Source of the DNA: Aliiglaciecola sp. CAU 1673
GTDB lineage: Bacteria > Pseudomonadota > Gammaproteobacteria > Enterobacterales > Alteromonadaceae
Assembly (NCBI RefSeq): GCF_029223185.1
Contig: NZ_JARHUG010000013.1
Location: 1 to 64,000 of the forward strand
Length of the DNA: 64,000 nucleotides
Direction of reading: 5' to 3'
Shown here: one piece after another, positions 49,124-59,829 of the stretch
Position numbering within the stretch: position 1 is the first letter of the stretch
How the letters are laid out: each line of letters begins with the position of its first letter
The notes under the pieces: model-generated
Databases searched by the model: none
What the model was told of the DNA's origin: nothing
The model's input: the letters and a program-made list of their open reading frames with translations, nothing else
Made by a program: the position numbers and the translations under genes

Positions 49124-49616
49124 ATGGCAGGCATTGTCCGCTGACCGCGCCTGCAAAGGTCAGCGGCATATCCGGCAGTTCCAGCTGGTAATGCAAAGAC
49201 AGAATCTGCCATCGCCCGTCCAGCCAGCGCAATTGCAAACTGTTGATACCCACAAATTCGGCTTCTCGCTGGTCGCTCTCTCTACGAGACTCAACCAGGC
49301 TGTACAGTGTCGCAAAGGGTCCGTACTGCCTGACTTCCCTGGCTATTTCACATTCATAAAAACCTTTCTCTTTGGGTTTGGCCACAGCCTGCAAAAACTC
49401 CTCCACTGCCCTGACTGACATTGCTTTTGGGTCAGGAGTAGAGCCAAAAACCTGAGCCTGTGGATGAAAAAGCTGACGTAGGGTTTTTACATCGGCTGCT
49501 GCATCAGGCTCATGGGATAGTGCTTGCCAAAATTTTGCACTAATGGCCTGCGCAGGGGGGATCTCCCCTTCTGTCCCAACGGTGGCCGCCAACGATATTA
49601 AAAAAGCGGAAATCAT
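49122..49616 (-). CDS. Exported NTF2/SnoaL-like protein, 164 aa
   Basis: This protein starts with a hydrophobic signal-like segment (MISAFLISLAATVGTEG). The rest fits a SnoaL/NTF2-like cone fold: an N-terminal helix pair (AISAKFWQALSHEPDAAADV), FHPQAQVFGST, the strand GFYECEIAREVRQYGPFATL and the closing SLQLRWLDGRWQILSLHYQL. Proteins of this type bind small hydrophobic ligands or act as accessory domains; no specific function is known. It is convergent with the M16 operon. Confidence 0.7.
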   Translation of the reverse strand: MISAFLISLAATVGTEGEIPPAQAISAKFWQALSHEPDAAADVKTLRQLFHPQAQVFGSTPDPKAMSVRAVEEFLQAVAKPKEKGFYECEIAREVRQYGPFATLYSLVESRRESDQREAEFVGINSLQLRWLDGRWQILSLHYQLELPDMPLTFAGAVSGQCLP

Positions 49617-49708
49617 GTCACGTCCCTAAATAAAAAAATGGAGTATGGAACTATTGTGAATGATTGTCTGGGCATTGGTCTCGCTTAGCCAAGTGCTTGT
49701 CGCAAATG

Positions 49709-49736
49709 AAAAACGCCGGCATTCGCCGGCGTTTTT
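49709..49736. terminator. Bidirectional terminator downstream of pckA
   Basis: AAAAACGCCGGC (49709-49720) pairs with GCCGGCGTTTTT (49725-49736) around ATTC. It has T runs on both strands and is 15 bases from the pckA stop. Confidence 0.92.
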
Positions 49737-49750
49737 CGATGTCCGATTGA

Positions 49751-51295
49751 CTATTCAGCCCTTGGGCCGGCTTCACGGATCTCGGCAGGTACATCGTACT
49801 TGGCGAAGTTGTTGGCAAATTCAGCCGCCAACTTGCGTGCGTACTTGTCATACTCTGCACCATCAGCCCAGGTATCACGCGGATCCAGCAACTTGCTGTC
49901 GACGCCAGGCACAGCCACAGGCACATCCAGATTGAGTACATCGATATGTACGGTATCCACATTTTCCAGTTTGTTGTTCACGATAGCGTCAACAACAGCA
50001 CGGGTAGTGGGGATATCGAAACGCTTACCCACACCGTAAGGACCGCCGGTCCAGCCGGTGTTCACCAGGTACACCTTGGCGCCATACTCACGTACGCGCT
50101 TCATCAACAGCTCGGCATACACACCGGCCGGGCGCGGGAAGAAAGGCGCACCGAAGCAAGTTGAGAAAGTCGATTCAATGGCAGCGGTAGAGCCAATTTC
50201 GGTGGAACCCACTTTAGCGGTGTACCCCGACAGGAAGTGATAGGCAGCCGCCTGCTCAGAGAGGATAGACACCGGCGGCAACACACCGCTAACGTCACAG
50301 GTCAAAAATACCACTGCGCCCGGTTCGCCGGCACGGTTTGCCACTTCACGCTTTTCCACATGCTCAAGAGGGTAGGCTGCGCGGCTGTTCTGGGTCAGGC
50401 TGCTGTCGTGATAGTTAGGCACCTTACGCTCATCCAACATCACGTTTTCCAACACTGTCCCAAAGCGAATAGCGTTCCAAATTACCGGCTCGTTCTTGGC
50501 CGACAGATCGATACACTTGGCATAGCAACCACCTTCGATATTGAAGACCGCGCCTGGCGCCCAGCCATGCTCGTCGTCACCAATCAGGAAGCGGGTTGGA
50601 TCCGCAGACAATGTGGTTTTGCCAGTACCTGACAGACCGAAGAACAGGGTTACATCACCTTTCTCACCAACGTTGGCGGAGCAGTGCATGGGCAGCACAT
50701 CTTCTGCTGGTAACAGGAAGTTTTGTACTGAGAACATGGATTTCTTCATTTCACCGGCATAACGCATACCGGCCAACAGTACTTTGCGCTGGGCGAAGTT
50801 GATGATTACCGTACCTTCACTGTTAGTGCCGTCGCGCTCTGGTTCACACACAAAACCTGGGGCGTTCAGAATTTGCCAATTGGGTTTGTTGGCGTGGTTC
50901 CACTTGCTCGGACGAATAAACAGGTTGCGGGCAAACAGCTGATGCCAGGCGGTTTCAGTGCGCACGGTCAGCGGCAGATAGTGCTGAGAGTCAGCACCTA
51001 CTTCCAGATGAGAGATAAACTGGGTTTTGTCTGACAGATAGGCTTCCACTCTGTCCCACAGGGCGTCGAACTTGGCAGCATCGAAAGGACGGTTAACATT
51101 GCCCCATTCAATTTGCGCCTCAGTGCCAGGCTCCTTAACGATAAAACGGTCTTTCGGCGAACGACCAGTGCGCTCTCCGGTTCTTACTACCAGGGCGCCA
51201 TTGGCAGCCAACTCACCTTCACCACGACGAATAGCCTGTTCAATCAGTTCGGCATGGGTCAGGTCGATAAACACATTGGGGGGCACAGAGGTCAT
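49751..51295 (-). CDS. pckA: Phosphoenolpyruvate carboxykinase (ATP)
   Basis: This 514-residue enzyme converts oxaloacetate and ATP to phosphoenolpyruvate, the first step of gluconeogenesis, and so fits growth on fatty acids (fadBA) and amino acids (hut). Active-site motifs are [14 protein letters not shown], the PCK-specific [12 protein letters not shown], Walker [34 protein letters not shown] and the C-terminal [19 protein letters not shown] 51295 is preferred; the open frame upstream to 51337 lacks conservation. GGAG lies about ten bases before the start. Confidence 0.96.
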   Translation of the reverse strand: MTSVPPNVFIDLTHAELIEQAIRRGEGELAANGALVVRTGERTGRSPKDRFIVKEPGTEAQIEWGNVNRPFDAAKFDALWDRVEAYLSDKTQFISHLEVGADSQHYLPLTVRTETAWHQLFARNLFIRPSKWNHANKPNWQILNAPGFVCEPERDGTNSEGTVIINFAQRKVLLAGMRYAGEMKKSMFSVQNFLLPAEDVLPMHCSANVGEKGDVTLFFGLSGTGKTTLSADPTRFLIGDDEHGWAPGAVFNIEGGCYAKCIDLSAKNEPVIWNAIRFGTVLENVMLDERKVPNYHDSSLTQNSRAAYPLEHVEKREVANRAGEPGAVVFLTCDVSGVLPPVSILSEQAAAYHFLSGYTAKVGSTEIGSTAAIESTFSTCFGAPFFPRPAGVYAELLMKRVREYGAKVYLVNTGWTGGPYGVGKRFDIPTTRAVVDAIVNNKLENVDTVHIDVLNLDVPVAVPGVDSKLLDPRDTWADGAEYDKYARKLAAEFANNFAKYDVPAEIREAGPRAE

Positions 51296-51499
51296 CAAAC
51301 GGTTACTCCAGATTAAAACTTTCAGCCAGGTTTTCAATATTCTCAGAGGCCGGCGATTCTAACCGAAATAAGCCCTATAGAGGTACTACCAAAGGTCAAA
51401 AAGTGCACTTTTTGACGTAACTTTCAGTTTTTTGAAGGGAAACTTTCAGAATTCACAACTTAATAAGGTGTTTGACGGCCTTTTTTGAAAGTTTTATTC

Positions 51500-51523
51500 G
51501 GCCGGTGGCAAATTGCACCGGCC
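51500..51523 (-). terminator. Terminator of hslRO
   Basis: GGCCGGTG (51500-51507) pairs with CACCGGCC (51516-51523), followed on the minus strand by GAATAAAACTTTC. It lies 10 bases past the hslO stop. The T run is poor. Confidence 0.65.
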
Positions 51524-51532
51524 TAAGACAGG

Positions 51533-52408
51533 CTAATTGTGCAGACGTGGCTCTTTAAACTGGCCGGCGTGGATGGCTTCTATATCAATAGCGTCGAATT
51601 TGTACTCGGCATGGCAATACTGGCAGTTAAGCACAACACAACCGTCCTGACGCACCAGTTCCAGTAAATCCTGCTTGTCCACCGATGCCAGAGCCGAGGC
51701 ACTGCGTTCTTTGCTGCAGCTGCATTTAAACAGCACAGGTTGCGGCGTGAACATCTCCACTTCTTCCTGATGGTAGAGACGGTACAGAATGTCGTTAACC
51801 GGCAGATTAAACAGCTCATCATCGCTGATGGTGTCGGTAATCTGCACCAGATGCTCAAATTCTTCTTTAGCCGATTCCACCATGGGCAGAATTTGCAGCA
51901 GCATACCAGCGGCCTTGGATTCGCCCTGGGCCAATTGCGTGCGCAAGATCACGCGCGTTGCCAACTGCTCTGATTGGGCGAAATAGGCTTCCAGACACTC
52001 GGCCAGACTGGGTTTATCCAGTGCCACCATGCCCTGGTAACGTTCGCCCTCTTTAGGCGTAATGGTGATGGCCAACAGCCCTTTCTTAAACATCTGGCTG
52101 AAATCCTCAGGCACATCGCCATCCCAGCGGGCAACGCCGCGTAAAGCCTGCTGATGGGTACCGTTGATCACTGCATATTTAACCGGCCCCTCGCTTTGCA
52201 GTTGAACGGCGATGTCACCTTCAAATTTGAGCGTGGCGGTCAATAGCGAGGTGGCTGCCATCAATTCGCCCAGCAGCCGCTGCACAGGTTCTGGATATTG
52301 CTGCGCACTCAAAATCGCTTTGTAACTGGCATCCAGCCTGACCAGTTCACCGCGCACGTGGGCTTTACTGAACAGGTATCGGTAGAGGTGGTCATAGGCA
52401 TTGGTCAT
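51533..52408 (-). CDS. hslO: Redox-regulated chaperonin Hsp33
   Basis: This 291-residue holdase chaperone is activated by oxidation. The N-terminal domain begins DHLYRYLFSKAHVRGELVRL. The C-terminal zinc redox switch has the four cysteines as CSCSKE and NCQYCHAEY (C-x-C and C-x2-C). In reduced form they bind zinc; on oxidative stress they form disulphides and the protein dimerises. It follows hslR by 20 bases, as in E. coli. Confidence 0.95.
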   Translation of the reverse strand: MTNAYDHLYRYLFSKAHVRGELVRLDASYKAILSAQQYPEPVQRLLGELMAATSLLTATLKFEGDIAVQLQSEGPVKYAVINGTHQQALRGVARWDGDVPEDFSQMFKKGLLAITITPKEGERYQGMVALDKPSLAECLEAYFAQSEQLATRVILRTQLAQGESKAAGMLLQILPMVESAKEEFEHLVQITDTISDDELFNLPVNDILYRLYHQEEVEMFTPQPVLFKCSCSKERSASALASVDKQDLLELVRQDGCVVLNCQYCHAEYKFDAIDIEAIHAGQFKEPRLHN

Positions 52409-52428
52409 GCAAAGGTCCTGCTTTGAAA

Positions 52429-52821
52429 TTACTGATGTTTTAACTTAATGATATCGCGCCGCTGTTTTTTATCCGGCTTATGCTCTGGCCTTGGGCTAAG
52501 CAAAGCACCGGCTTTTCTTGCCTCGGCATTGGCTTCCCGGCGTTTGAGACTGTCCGCCGTTTCTTCGTACAATTCCTGCGCCAGCACTGCGGAACGCCGT
52601 TGCTCACTGATGGCTTTTACCACCACCTCTTTCATATCACTACCTTGTGGAACTTTCAGCACTGCACCCAGCTCAATAGTCTTGCTCGGTTTGCAACGCT
52701 GACCATTGTATTGCACCCGGCCGCCCTGCACCATCTCTCTGGCCAGGGCCCGGGTTTTATAAAATCGTGCGGCCCAGAGCCATTTATCCAGGCGCACCGC
52801 ATCTTGTTCGGCAGATTTCAT
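52429..52821 (-). CDS. hslR: Ribosome-associated heat shock protein Hsp15
   Basis: This 130-residue RNA-binding protein has an S4 domain at the start (RLDKWLWAARFYKTRALARE, then MVQGGRVQYNGQRCKPSKTI) and a basic C-terminal tail (PEHKPDKKQRRDIIKLKHQ). Hsp15 binds free 50S subunits carrying nascent chains and helps recycle them in heat shock. ATG 52821 has no clear ribosome-binding site; a TTG at 52830 is possible. It is the first gene of the hslRO unit. Confidence 0.93.
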   Translation of the reverse strand: MKSAEQDAVRLDKWLWAARFYKTRALAREMVQGGRVQYNGQRCKPSKTIELGAVLKVPQGSDMKEVVVKAISEQRRSAVLAQELYEETADSLKRREANAEARKAGALLSPRPEHKPDKKQRRDIIKLKHQ

Positions 52822-53023
52822 GTTATACAAAGTATCAAATGTAATTTTTTAGTCATTAACAGGGATTAGAGTTGTGGCCCCACTAGCGACTGGCTATGAT
52901 GGGCGGATATTTTAACAAAAGATTACAGGTCAAGTTTCTTTTTAAATCTGATGACGTAGCCACTCATCCCCCGTCAAGTGAAACAGACAATCTTGACCAG
53001 CTTCAGAGACAGTATTGCCAAGT

Positions 53024-53953
53024 ATGATAGCGACAGATAATCAACAAGTTCAGCAGCTTTGGCTGAAGATGAGCGAACATCAGCCCAAAATTATTCGACT
53101 GCTGACATTGCTGCTTTGTCTGTATTTGATTGCCTATGCCGCTGACTTGACCTGGCGATTACTGCCATCGCCGCAAAGCCCAACGCTGACCACCGTGACG
53201 GATACAACCCAAGCGAATAACAGCAATAATCCCCGAGCCGACATTGCCAAGCTGCAACGCCTTAATCTGTTTGGCCAAGTGGATGCCGCTCAGCCCAAAC
53301 AAGAGGCGGTAGAGTCAGCTCCGCAAACCAACTTAAACCTTACCCTGACCGGCGTAGTCGCCAGTGATGTAACAGAGCGTGGCGCAGCCATTGTCGAACA
53401 TCAAGGCAAACAGAATACCTATGGCGTGGGCGACAAAGTCGATGGCACCAATGCTACAGTCAACGAGATATATGCCGATCGCATTATTATTAAAAACGGC
53501 CCCAGGATGGAAACCCTGATGCTCGATGGCATGGATTACAACAGCGGCGCCAAGCAGCAGCAAGCCCGCCCCACCGCCACGCCGGCAAAACCGCAAAGCC
53601 AAGCCACCAGCCGTCGTACTCTCAGTAGCGATGCACTGGAAGCCACTCATGCCTTGCAAGCACAACCGTCTAACTTCACCGATTACATCTCCATCAGCCA
53701 ACACATGGCCGATGGTGAACTAAAGGGCTATCGGGTCAGTCCCGGTAAGTCCCCGACCCTGTTCCAGTCCGCGGGTTTGAAAGCCAACGATATTGTGACC
53801 GAAATCAACGGGTTGGATCTAACCGATATTCAACAGTCAGTAGAAGCCATGTCGCTTCTGCGCGAAGCGAATAGCCTGCAGCTCACCATTGAACGGGAAG
53901 GCGAGCTGGTTACCTTGTTCCTGGATTTACCATCCGAAGAAAGCGAATTATAA
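53024..53953 (+). CDS. gspC: Type II secretion inner-membrane protein GspC
   Basis: This 309-residue protein links the inner-membrane platform to the secretin. A short cytoplasmic N-terminus and one membrane segment (IIRLLTLLLCLYLIAYAADL, about 26-45) are followed by the periplasmic HR domain (LQRLNLFGQV, LNLTLTGVVASDVTERGAAI, YGVGDKVDG). A C-terminal PDZ domain follows (GYRVSPGKSPTLFQSAGLKA, then DIVTEINGLDL). The start is ATG 53024; an in-frame TTG at 53015 is also possible. It heads the gsp operon and is 11 bases before gspD. Confidence 0.94.
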   Translation: MIATDNQQVQQLWLKMSEHQPKIIRLLTLLLCLYLIAYAADLTWRLLPSPQSPTLTTVTDTTQANNSNNPRADIAKLQRLNLFGQVDAAQPKQEAVESAPQTNLNLTLTGVVASDVTERGAAIVEHQGKQNTYGVGDKVDGTNATVNEIYADRIIIKNGPRMETLMLDGMDYNSGAKQQQARPTATPAKPQSQATSRRTLSSDALEATHALQAQPSNFTDYISISQHMADGELKGYRVSPGKSPTLFQSAGLKANDIVTEINGLDLTDIQQSVEAMSLLREANSLQLTIEREGELVTLFLDLPSEESEL

Positions 53954-53964
53954 GGATGCCTAGT

Positions 53965-56007
53965 ATGAGGCGAGTGAGTCGTCATTTTCTCAAAACCCTA
54001 ACCCTGTCGGCCTGTGCGGCCCTACTCTCTGCCGCCACCGCCTTGTCTGCGGCCGAATACTCGCCCAATTTCAAGGGCACCGATATCGATGAATTTATCA
54101 ATATCGTGGGTAAGAACCTGAAGAAAACCATCATCGTGGACCCCAATGTAAGGGGCAAGATCACGGTGCGCAGCTATGACCTGCTAAGCGAAGAACAGTA
54201 TTACCAGTTTTTCTTAAACGTGCTGCAAGTGTATGGTTTTGCCGTGGTGCAGATGCCCAGCGGCGTGCTTAAGGTGGTGCGTGACAAGGACGCCAAGACA
54301 TCCAACATCCCCGTCGTTGAAGGCACGCCTTTTGATGGTGACGAGATGATCACCCGCGTTGTGCCGGTATACAACGTCTCGGTGCGTGAACTGGCACCAC
54401 TACTGCGCCAACTCAACGATCAGGCCGGTGGCGGTAACGTGGTCAGCTACGATCCTTCCAACGTCATGATGCTGACCGGCCGTGCCGCCGTAGTAAACCG
54501 TTTGGTGGAAATCATTGAACGGGTGGACAAAGCCGGTGACCAGGAAGTGGACATCGTTAAGCTTAAATATGCGTCCGCCTCTGAAATGGTGCGTATCGTA
54601 GACAGCATCAATAAATCCCAGGGTGCCAAACAAACCCCGGATATCCTCGAACCACGGGTAGTGGCCGACGATAGAACCAACAGTGTGATCGTCAGCGGCG
54701 ACACCAAGGCCCGTCAGCGCCTGATTAGCTTGATTGAGCGATTAGATAAAGAACTGGAAACCAACGGCAATACCCGGGTTATCTATCTCAAGTACGCCAA
54801 AGCCGAAGACTTGGTGAAAGTACTGCAAGGCGTGAGCGCCAGTATTCAGGCCGAGGAACAGGCCGGCAACGCCCAGGCCAGACGCACCCAGAAGCGTGAT
54901 GTCAGCATCGATGCCCATACCGACTCCAATGCACTGGTGATCACTGCCGAGCCGGATATGATGCGCTCGTTGGAAGAAGTTATCCGTCAGTTGGATATCC
55001 GTCGTGCCCAGGTGCAGGTGGAAGCCATTATCGTCGAAGTCTTCGAGGGTGACGGCACGCAGCTTGGCGTGCAGTGGGCCAGCGAATCCGGTGGCGGCCA
55101 GCAGTTTAATAACGGTACTGTGCCTATCGGTGCGTTGGGCGTGGCGATCCGCCAGGCCGAAGACAGGACAGTAAACAAAACCAATATCACCGCTAATGGT
55201 GAGGTGGTCACCAGCACCGATACCGTACAGGGCGATTTGACCGCGCTGGCTAGTCTATTGGGCGGTGTTAACGGAGCCATGTATGGGGTGGTCAAAGACG
55301 GCTGGGGTGCAGTGATCCAGGCGGTGAGTACCGACACCAACTCCAACGTGCTGGCAACGCCGCATATCACTACCATGGACAACGAAGAAGCCTTCTTTAT
55401 TGTGGGCCAGGAAGTGCCGATTATCACCGGCTCTACCACCGGTTCTAACAATGCCAACCCGTTCCAGACCGTGGACCGCAAAGAAGTCGGTATCAAGCTT
55501 AAGGTGACGCCGCAGATCAACGAAGGCACAGCCGTGCAGCTCACCATTGAGCAGGAAGTCTCCAGCGTCAGTGGCACCACCGGTGTGGATATCTCCATCA
55601 ACAAGCGTGAGTTGAAAACCACCGTATTGGTGGATGATGGCGGTACAGTCGTGCTGGGCGGCCTGATTGATGAAGACGTGCAGGAGAGTGTCTCCAAGGT
55701 GCCGCTACTGGGCGATATCCCCATACTGGGCGCACTGTTTAAGTCGACCTCTACCTCCAAGCGCAAGCGTAACCTGATGGTGTTCCTGCGCCCGGTGATC
55801 GTCAAAGACGGTGTAACCATGAATACCATCAGTCATCGTAAGTACAATTTCATCCGCGCCGAGCAATTGAAGCGTCAGGCCGAGGGTGTGCCATTGATGC
55901 CCTTTACTGACACGCCAGTGTTACCCGAATGGGACGATGCCTTAAGTCTCCCACCAAGCTTCTATGAGTACATGGAGCGGAAGCAGAAAGAGGAAGGTCA
56001 GGACTGA
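53965..56007 (+). CDS. gspD: Type II secretion secretin GspD
   Basis: This 680-residue protein forms the outer-membrane pore. After a signal peptide ([17 protein letters not shown]) come N0 ([20 protein letters not shown]), N1-N3 repeats (for example [20 protein letters not shown]) and the C-terminal secretin domain with [34 protein letters not shown] and [20 protein letters not shown], then [17 protein letters not shown] 53965 is preferred since AAGGA lies eight bases upstream; ATG 53956 is directly abutted by that motif. No pilotin gene is seen nearby. Confidence 0.96.
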   Translation: MRRVSRHFLKTLTLSACAALLSAATALSAAEYSPNFKGTDIDEFINIVGKNLKKTIIVDPNVRGKITVRSYDLLSEEQYYQFFLNVLQVYGFAVVQMPSGVLKVVRDKDAKTSNIPVVEGTPFDGDEMITRVVPVYNVSVRELAPLLRQLNDQAGGGNVVSYDPSNVMMLTGRAAVVNRLVEIIERVDKAGDQEVDIVKLKYASASEMVRIVDSINKSQGAKQTPDILEPRVVADDRTNSVIVSGDTKARQRLISLIERLDKELETNGNTRVIYLKYAKAEDLVKVLQGVSASIQAEEQAGNAQARRTQKRDVSIDAHTDSNALVITAEPDMMRSLEEVIRQLDIRRAQVQVEAIIVEVFEGDGTQLGVQWASESGGGQQFNNGTVPIGALGVAIRQAEDRTVNKTNITANGEVVTSTDTVQGDLTALASLLGGVNGAMYGVVKDGWGAVIQAVSTDTNSNVLATPHITTMDNEEAFFIVGQEVPIITGSTTGSNNANPFQTVDRKEVGIKLKVTPQINEGTAVQLTIEQEVSSVSGTTGVDISINKRELKTTVLVDDGGTVVLGGLIDEDVQESVSKVPLLGDIPILGALFKSTSTSKRKRNLMVFLRPVIVKDGVTMNTISHRKYNFIRAEQLKRQAEGVPLMPFTDTPVLPEWDDALSLPPSFYEYMERKQKEEGQD

Positions 56008-57539
56008 TGGCACAGCAGAGCATCACGCCAGAGCAAATGCCGGCAGTAGTCGACGAGCAGGCTGTAGCTCACCGGCAACTGGGCTTTGGCTTTGCTAAGC
56101 GCCATAAAGTGCTGCTGGATACAGCTGAACAGCCGGCGATTCTGTATCACACAGCGGAGACACCTTTTGAGGTCTTCGCTGAGGTAAGACGTTTCCTTGG
56201 TCGTGAATTTCGATTGGTGGATATCAGCGCCGAGAAATTTGAAAGTCTGCTGACCAAAGCCTTTCAGCGCGACTCCAGCGAAGCCAAACAGTTGATGGAA
56301 GATATTGGTAACGAGGGCGACCTGTTTGCCCTGGCCGAAGAATTGCCGGAAACCGAAGATCTGCTGGAAAGCGAAGACGACGCGCCCATCATTAAACTGA
56401 TTAACGCAATGCTCGGCGAAGCCATCAAGGAAGGTGCCTCAGATATCCATATCGAAACCTTCGAAAAGCAACTGGTGGTGCGTTTTCGTGTGGATGGCGT
56501 GCTAAGGGAAATTCTGCGTCCCAACCGCAAGATGTCTTCCATGCTGGTATCCCGTATTAAGGTTATGGCCAAGCTGGATATTGCCGAGAAACGGGTCCCC
56601 CAGGATGGCCGTATTACCCTGCGTATTGCCGGGCGCGCGGTGGATGTGCGGGTCAGTACTATGCCCTCCAGCCATGGTGAGCGGGTGGTGCTGCGTCTGC
56701 TGGATAAGAATACCGCCCATCTGGATCTTGAAGATTTAGGCATGACCGAAAAGATTCGCCTGCATTTCTCTGAACTGATCAGAAAGCCCCACGGCATTAT
56801 CCTGGTCACCGGCCCCACGGGTTCGGGTAAAAGTACCACCTTGTATGCGGGCCTGACCGAAATCAACACCAAGGATCGTAATATCCTCACGGTCGAAGAC
56901 CCCATCGAATACGATCTCGAAGGCATCGGCCAGACTCAGGTTAATCCCAGGGTAGATATGACCTTTGCCCGTGGCCTGCGTGCCATACTGCGTCAGGACC
57001 CAGACGTGGTCATGGTGGGCGAAATTCGTGATCTGGAAACCGCGCAAATTGCGGTACAGGCCAGTTTGACCGGTCACTTGGTGCTTTCCACTCTGCACAC
57101 CAATACCGCTGCCGGTGCCATTACTCGTTTGGAAGACATGGGCATTGAACCGTTCCTGCTGTCATCCAGCTTACTGGCGGTGTTGTCACAGCGCCTGGTA
57201 CGTACGTTATGTGTGGAGTGCCGTCAGTTGCACGTGCCCTCGGATCGCGAATGTGACATCCTCGGCATCAGCAGAGCGCAAGCCGATGCACATCCCATTT
57301 ACGGGCCCAAAGGCTGCGCCGCTTGCAATCAGACCGGCTATCGCGGCCGTACCGGTATCCATGAACTATTGATTGTGGATGAGCAGGCCAGAGATATGAT
57401 CCACAACGGCCATGGCGAGCAGGCAATCGAAAAGTACATTCGTAAGTCAACGCCGAGCATTCGTGATGACGGGTGTTCCAAGGTCTTAAAAGGCTTTACC
57501 TCATTAGAAGAGGTGTTACGCGTCACTCGGGAGGACTAA
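56007..57539 (+). CDS. gspE: Type II secretion ATPase GspE
   Basis: This 510-residue cytoplasmic hexameric ATPase powers pseudopilus assembly. The N-terminal domain (1-130) contacts GspL. Core motifs are [16 protein letters not shown], Walker [20 protein letters not shown], the Asp box [14 protein letters not shown], Walker [21 protein letters not shown] and the His box [18 protein letters not shown]. The zinc tetracysteine is LCVECRQL and [19 protein letters not shown]. The start overlaps the gspD stop by one base (TGATG). Confidence 0.97.
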   Translation: MAQQSITPEQMPAVVDEQAVAHRQLGFGFAKRHKVLLDTAEQPAILYHTAETPFEVFAEVRRFLGREFRLVDISAEKFESLLTKAFQRDSSEAKQLMEDIGNEGDLFALAEELPETEDLLESEDDAPIIKLINAMLGEAIKEGASDIHIETFEKQLVVRFRVDGVLREILRPNRKMSSMLVSRIKVMAKLDIAEKRVPQDGRITLRIAGRAVDVRVSTMPSSHGERVVLRLLDKNTAHLDLEDLGMTEKIRLHFSELIRKPHGIILVTGPTGSGKSTTLYAGLTEINTKDRNILTVEDPIEYDLEGIGQTQVNPRVDMTFARGLRAILRQDPDVVMVGEIRDLETAQIAVQASLTGHLVLSTLHTNTAAGAITRLEDMGIEPFLLSSSLLAVLSQRLVRTLCVECRQLHVPSDRECDILGISRAQADAHPIYGPKGCAACNQTGYRGRTGIHELLIVDEQARDMIHNGHGEQAIEKYIRKSTPSIRDDGCSKVLKGFTSLEEVLRVTRED

Positions 57540-58760
57540 ATGGGCGCGTTTTCCTTTAAGGCCCTGGATGGAAAGGGAAATAATAAATCCGGCGTGCTCG
57601 AAGCTGACAATGCCCGACAGGTACGTCAGCAACTTCGTGAGCAAGGCCTGATCCCGCTTGAAGTAGAGCAGGTAGCAGAGCGCGATAAGCGCCCCTCCTC
57701 AGGCTTTAATCTGTTTCGACCGAAAATTTCTTCTTCTGAGCTGGCGCTGCTTACCCGGCAGATGGCCACCTTGGTGGAATCCGCCCTGCCTATCGAAGAA
57801 GCACTGCTGGCGGTAGCTGAACAATGTGAAAAGGCCCGTCTGAAAAATATGATGATGGCCGTGCGCAGCAAAGTGGTTGAAGGTCATAGCCTGGCCGACG
57901 CCATGGCCGAATTCCCCACCATTTTTGACAATCTGTACCGCGCCATGGTGGCCGCCGGTGAAAAATCCGGACACCTTGACACAGTGCTGAACCGCCTGGC
58001 CGACTACACCGAAAAGCGTGATCAGACCCGCAGTCAGATTATCCAGGCACTGATTTATCCTTCTTTGATGCTGACCATCGCTATGTTGGTGGTGATCGCT
58101 CTTTTAACCCAAGTGGTGCCAAAAATAGTCGGTCAGTTCGATACCATGGGTCAGGATTTACCCATGATAACCAAGGTCATGATCGCCATCAGCGACTGGT
58201 TACGTGACTATGTGCTGTTTCTGTTTGCCGCCATTGTATTGCTGATTATCGTTATTCAACGCCTGTTGCAGCATCCGGCGTTACGCCTTAAGTATCACCG
58301 GTTGTTACTGCGTTTACCGTTGATAGGTAAGGTCTCACGTGGTCTTAATACAGCCCGCTTCGCCCGCACCTTGAGTATTCTGACGTCAAGCGCCGTGCCG
58401 CTGTTGGAAAGTATGCGTATCGCCGGCGGCGTGTTGGAAAACCTACATATTAAAAACGCTTTGGCCGATGCTGCCGAGCGGGTAAAAGAAGGCTCCAGCC
58501 TGCGCGCCGCCCTGGAAAAAACCAAAATGTTCCCGCCTATGATGATGCATATGATTGCCTCAGGGGAACGCAGCGGCGAACTACAGCAGATGCTCGGGCG
58601 TGCTGCTGACAATCAGGACCGGGAATTCGAAGCCTTGATCAATGTCTCACTGAAAGTCTTCGAACCCCTTTTAATCGTAGGCATGGCAGGCATAGTCATG
58701 TTTATCGTCATGGCCATACTGCAACCTATTCTGGCTCTAAACCAAATGGTGAATATCTGA
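57540..58760 (+). CDS. gspF: Type II secretion platform protein GspF
   Basis: This 406-residue polytopic protein has two repeated T2SSF domains (about 70-195 and 270-395), for example LALLTRQMATLVESALPIEE and FARTLSILTSSAVPLLESMR. Three membrane segments are visible: IYPSLMLTIAMLVVIALLTQ, YVLFLFAAIVLLIIVIQRLL and LLIVGMAGIVMFIVMAILQP. It couples GspE to the pseudopilins. It starts one base after gspE and overlaps gspG by one base. Confidence 0.96.
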   Translation: MGAFSFKALDGKGNNKSGVLEADNARQVRQQLREQGLIPLEVEQVAERDKRPSSGFNLFRPKISSSELALLTRQMATLVESALPIEEALLAVAEQCEKARLKNMMMAVRSKVVEGHSLADAMAEFPTIFDNLYRAMVAAGEKSGHLDTVLNRLADYTEKRDQTRSQIIQALIYPSLMLTIAMLVVIALLTQVVPKIVGQFDTMGQDLPMITKVMIAISDWLRDYVLFLFAAIVLLIIVIQRLLQHPALRLKYHRLLLRLPLIGKVSRGLNTARFARTLSILTSSAVPLLESMRIAGGVLENLHIKNALADAAERVKEGSSLRAALEKTKMFPPMMMHMIASGERSGELQQMLGRAADNQDREFEALINVSLKVFEPLLIVGMAGIVMFIVMAILQPILALNQMVNI

Positions 58761-59212
58761 TGAAAGTGCAAATGAAACCCCAGGTGAAACCTCAGGCCGG
58801 CTTCAGCCTTATCGAAGTCATGGTGGTATTACTGATTATCGGCATGATGGCCGCCTTGGTAGCGCCTGCCATCCTTGGCAATCAGGAAACCGCGCAGCTG
58901 AAAAAAGCCGCCATTGATATTCAGCAGCTGGAGAGTGCAGTACAGATGTACAAAGTGCGCACTAACCTGCTACCCACCACCGAACAAGGCCTGGATGCAC
59001 TGGTTAATGCACCAACCATCGATCCGGTACCGCGTAACTACCCTGCGGAAGGTTTTATCCAGCGTCTGCCCAAAGATCCCTGGCAAAATGACTACTACCT
59101 GTTGAGCCCCGGCGAAATGGGTAGCTTCGATATTTTCTCAGCAGGACCAGATATGCAGCCAGGTACCGAGGATGATATCGGCAACTGGAATCTGGAAGAG
59201 TTCCTGAACTAA
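58760..59212 (+). CDS. gspG: Major pseudopilin GspG
   Basis: This 150-residue pseudopilin has a type IV prepilin peptide (QAGFSLIEVMVVLLIIGMMA). It is cut after the Gly and N-methylated on Phe, and Glu5 of the mature protein is present. The C-terminal fold has LPTTEQGLDALVN, LPKDPWQNDYYLLSPGE and FDIFSAGPDMQPGTEDDIGN, which holds the calcium-binding acidic residues. It is the shaft of the pseudopilus. The prepilin peptidase (gspO/pilD) is not in the window. The leader before the Gly is rather long (about 14 residues). Confidence 0.96.
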   Translation: MKVQMKPQVKPQAGFSLIEVMVVLLIIGMMAALVAPAILGNQETAQLKKAAIDIQQLESAVQMYKVRTNLLPTTEQGLDALVNAPTIDPVPRNYPAEGFIQRLPKDPWQNDYYLLSPGEMGSFDIFSAGPDMQPGTEDDIGNWNLEEFLN

Positions 59213-59217
59213 CTTCT

Positions 59218-59829
59218 ATGCAGTCTTTCCACCGCCAAGCCCGCGGCTTTACCCTACTCGAGGTCATGCTGGTGCTGCTACTGATGGGCTTGATTGTGGG
59301 GACAGTCAGTCTGACTGCCTTTAGCAGCAGTCAGCAGGACAAACTGGAAGAACAGGCCAGGCGCTTTCAGGTGGTATTTGATATGGCATCCGATTTCGCC
59401 GTGCTCAACCAGCTTGAACTGGGTTTGCGCATCGACGAAAACCAGTACCAGTTTCTGGTATTGGACGACGAGCAAAAATGGCAGTACTTCACCGCCGATA
59501 AAATCTTCACCGCCCACGAATTACCCGAGGATTTCTCCCTGGAATTGCAGCTTGAGGATTTGCCCTGGCAGGAGGAAGACAGTCTGTTCAGTGACGAGCT
59601 ATTTGACGAGGGCCTGTCGGTGAGCGAAGAGGGCGTAGAGATTGGTAATGAAGAAGATAAACCCATTCCGCCCCCGCAAGTACTGGTGCTCTCCAGTGGC
59701 GAATTCACCCCATTTCAACTGTGGTTTAAGTTTGAACCACGTTTAGGCGACGAAGAGCCGGTGTTTTTCCGCATCGATGGTGAGGACATGCCACCGCTGG
59801 CACTGAGTGAGGCGTTGGATAGTCAATGA
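59218..59829 (+). CDS. gspH: Minor pseudopilin GspH
   Basis: This 203-residue protein has the prepilin motif ARGFTLLEVMLVLLLMGLIV with the usual Glu5. After the helix (SSSQQDKLEEQARRFQVVFD), a globular domain follows. It contains a strongly acidic stretch (about 105-150: LEDLPWQEEDSLFSDELFDE and GVEIGNEEDKP) that looks like an enlarged loop compared with typical GspH. It starts five bases after gspG and overlaps gspI by four. Confidence 0.92.
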   Translation: MQSFHRQARGFTLLEVMLVLLLMGLIVGTVSLTAFSSSQQDKLEEQARRFQVVFDMASDFAVLNQLELGLRIDENQYQFLVLDDEQKWQYFTADKIFTAHELPEDFSLELQLEDLPWQEEDSLFSDELFDEGLSVSEEGVEIGNEEDKPIPPPQVLVLSSGEFTPFQLWFKFEPRLGDEEPVFFRIDGEDMPPLALSEALDSQ

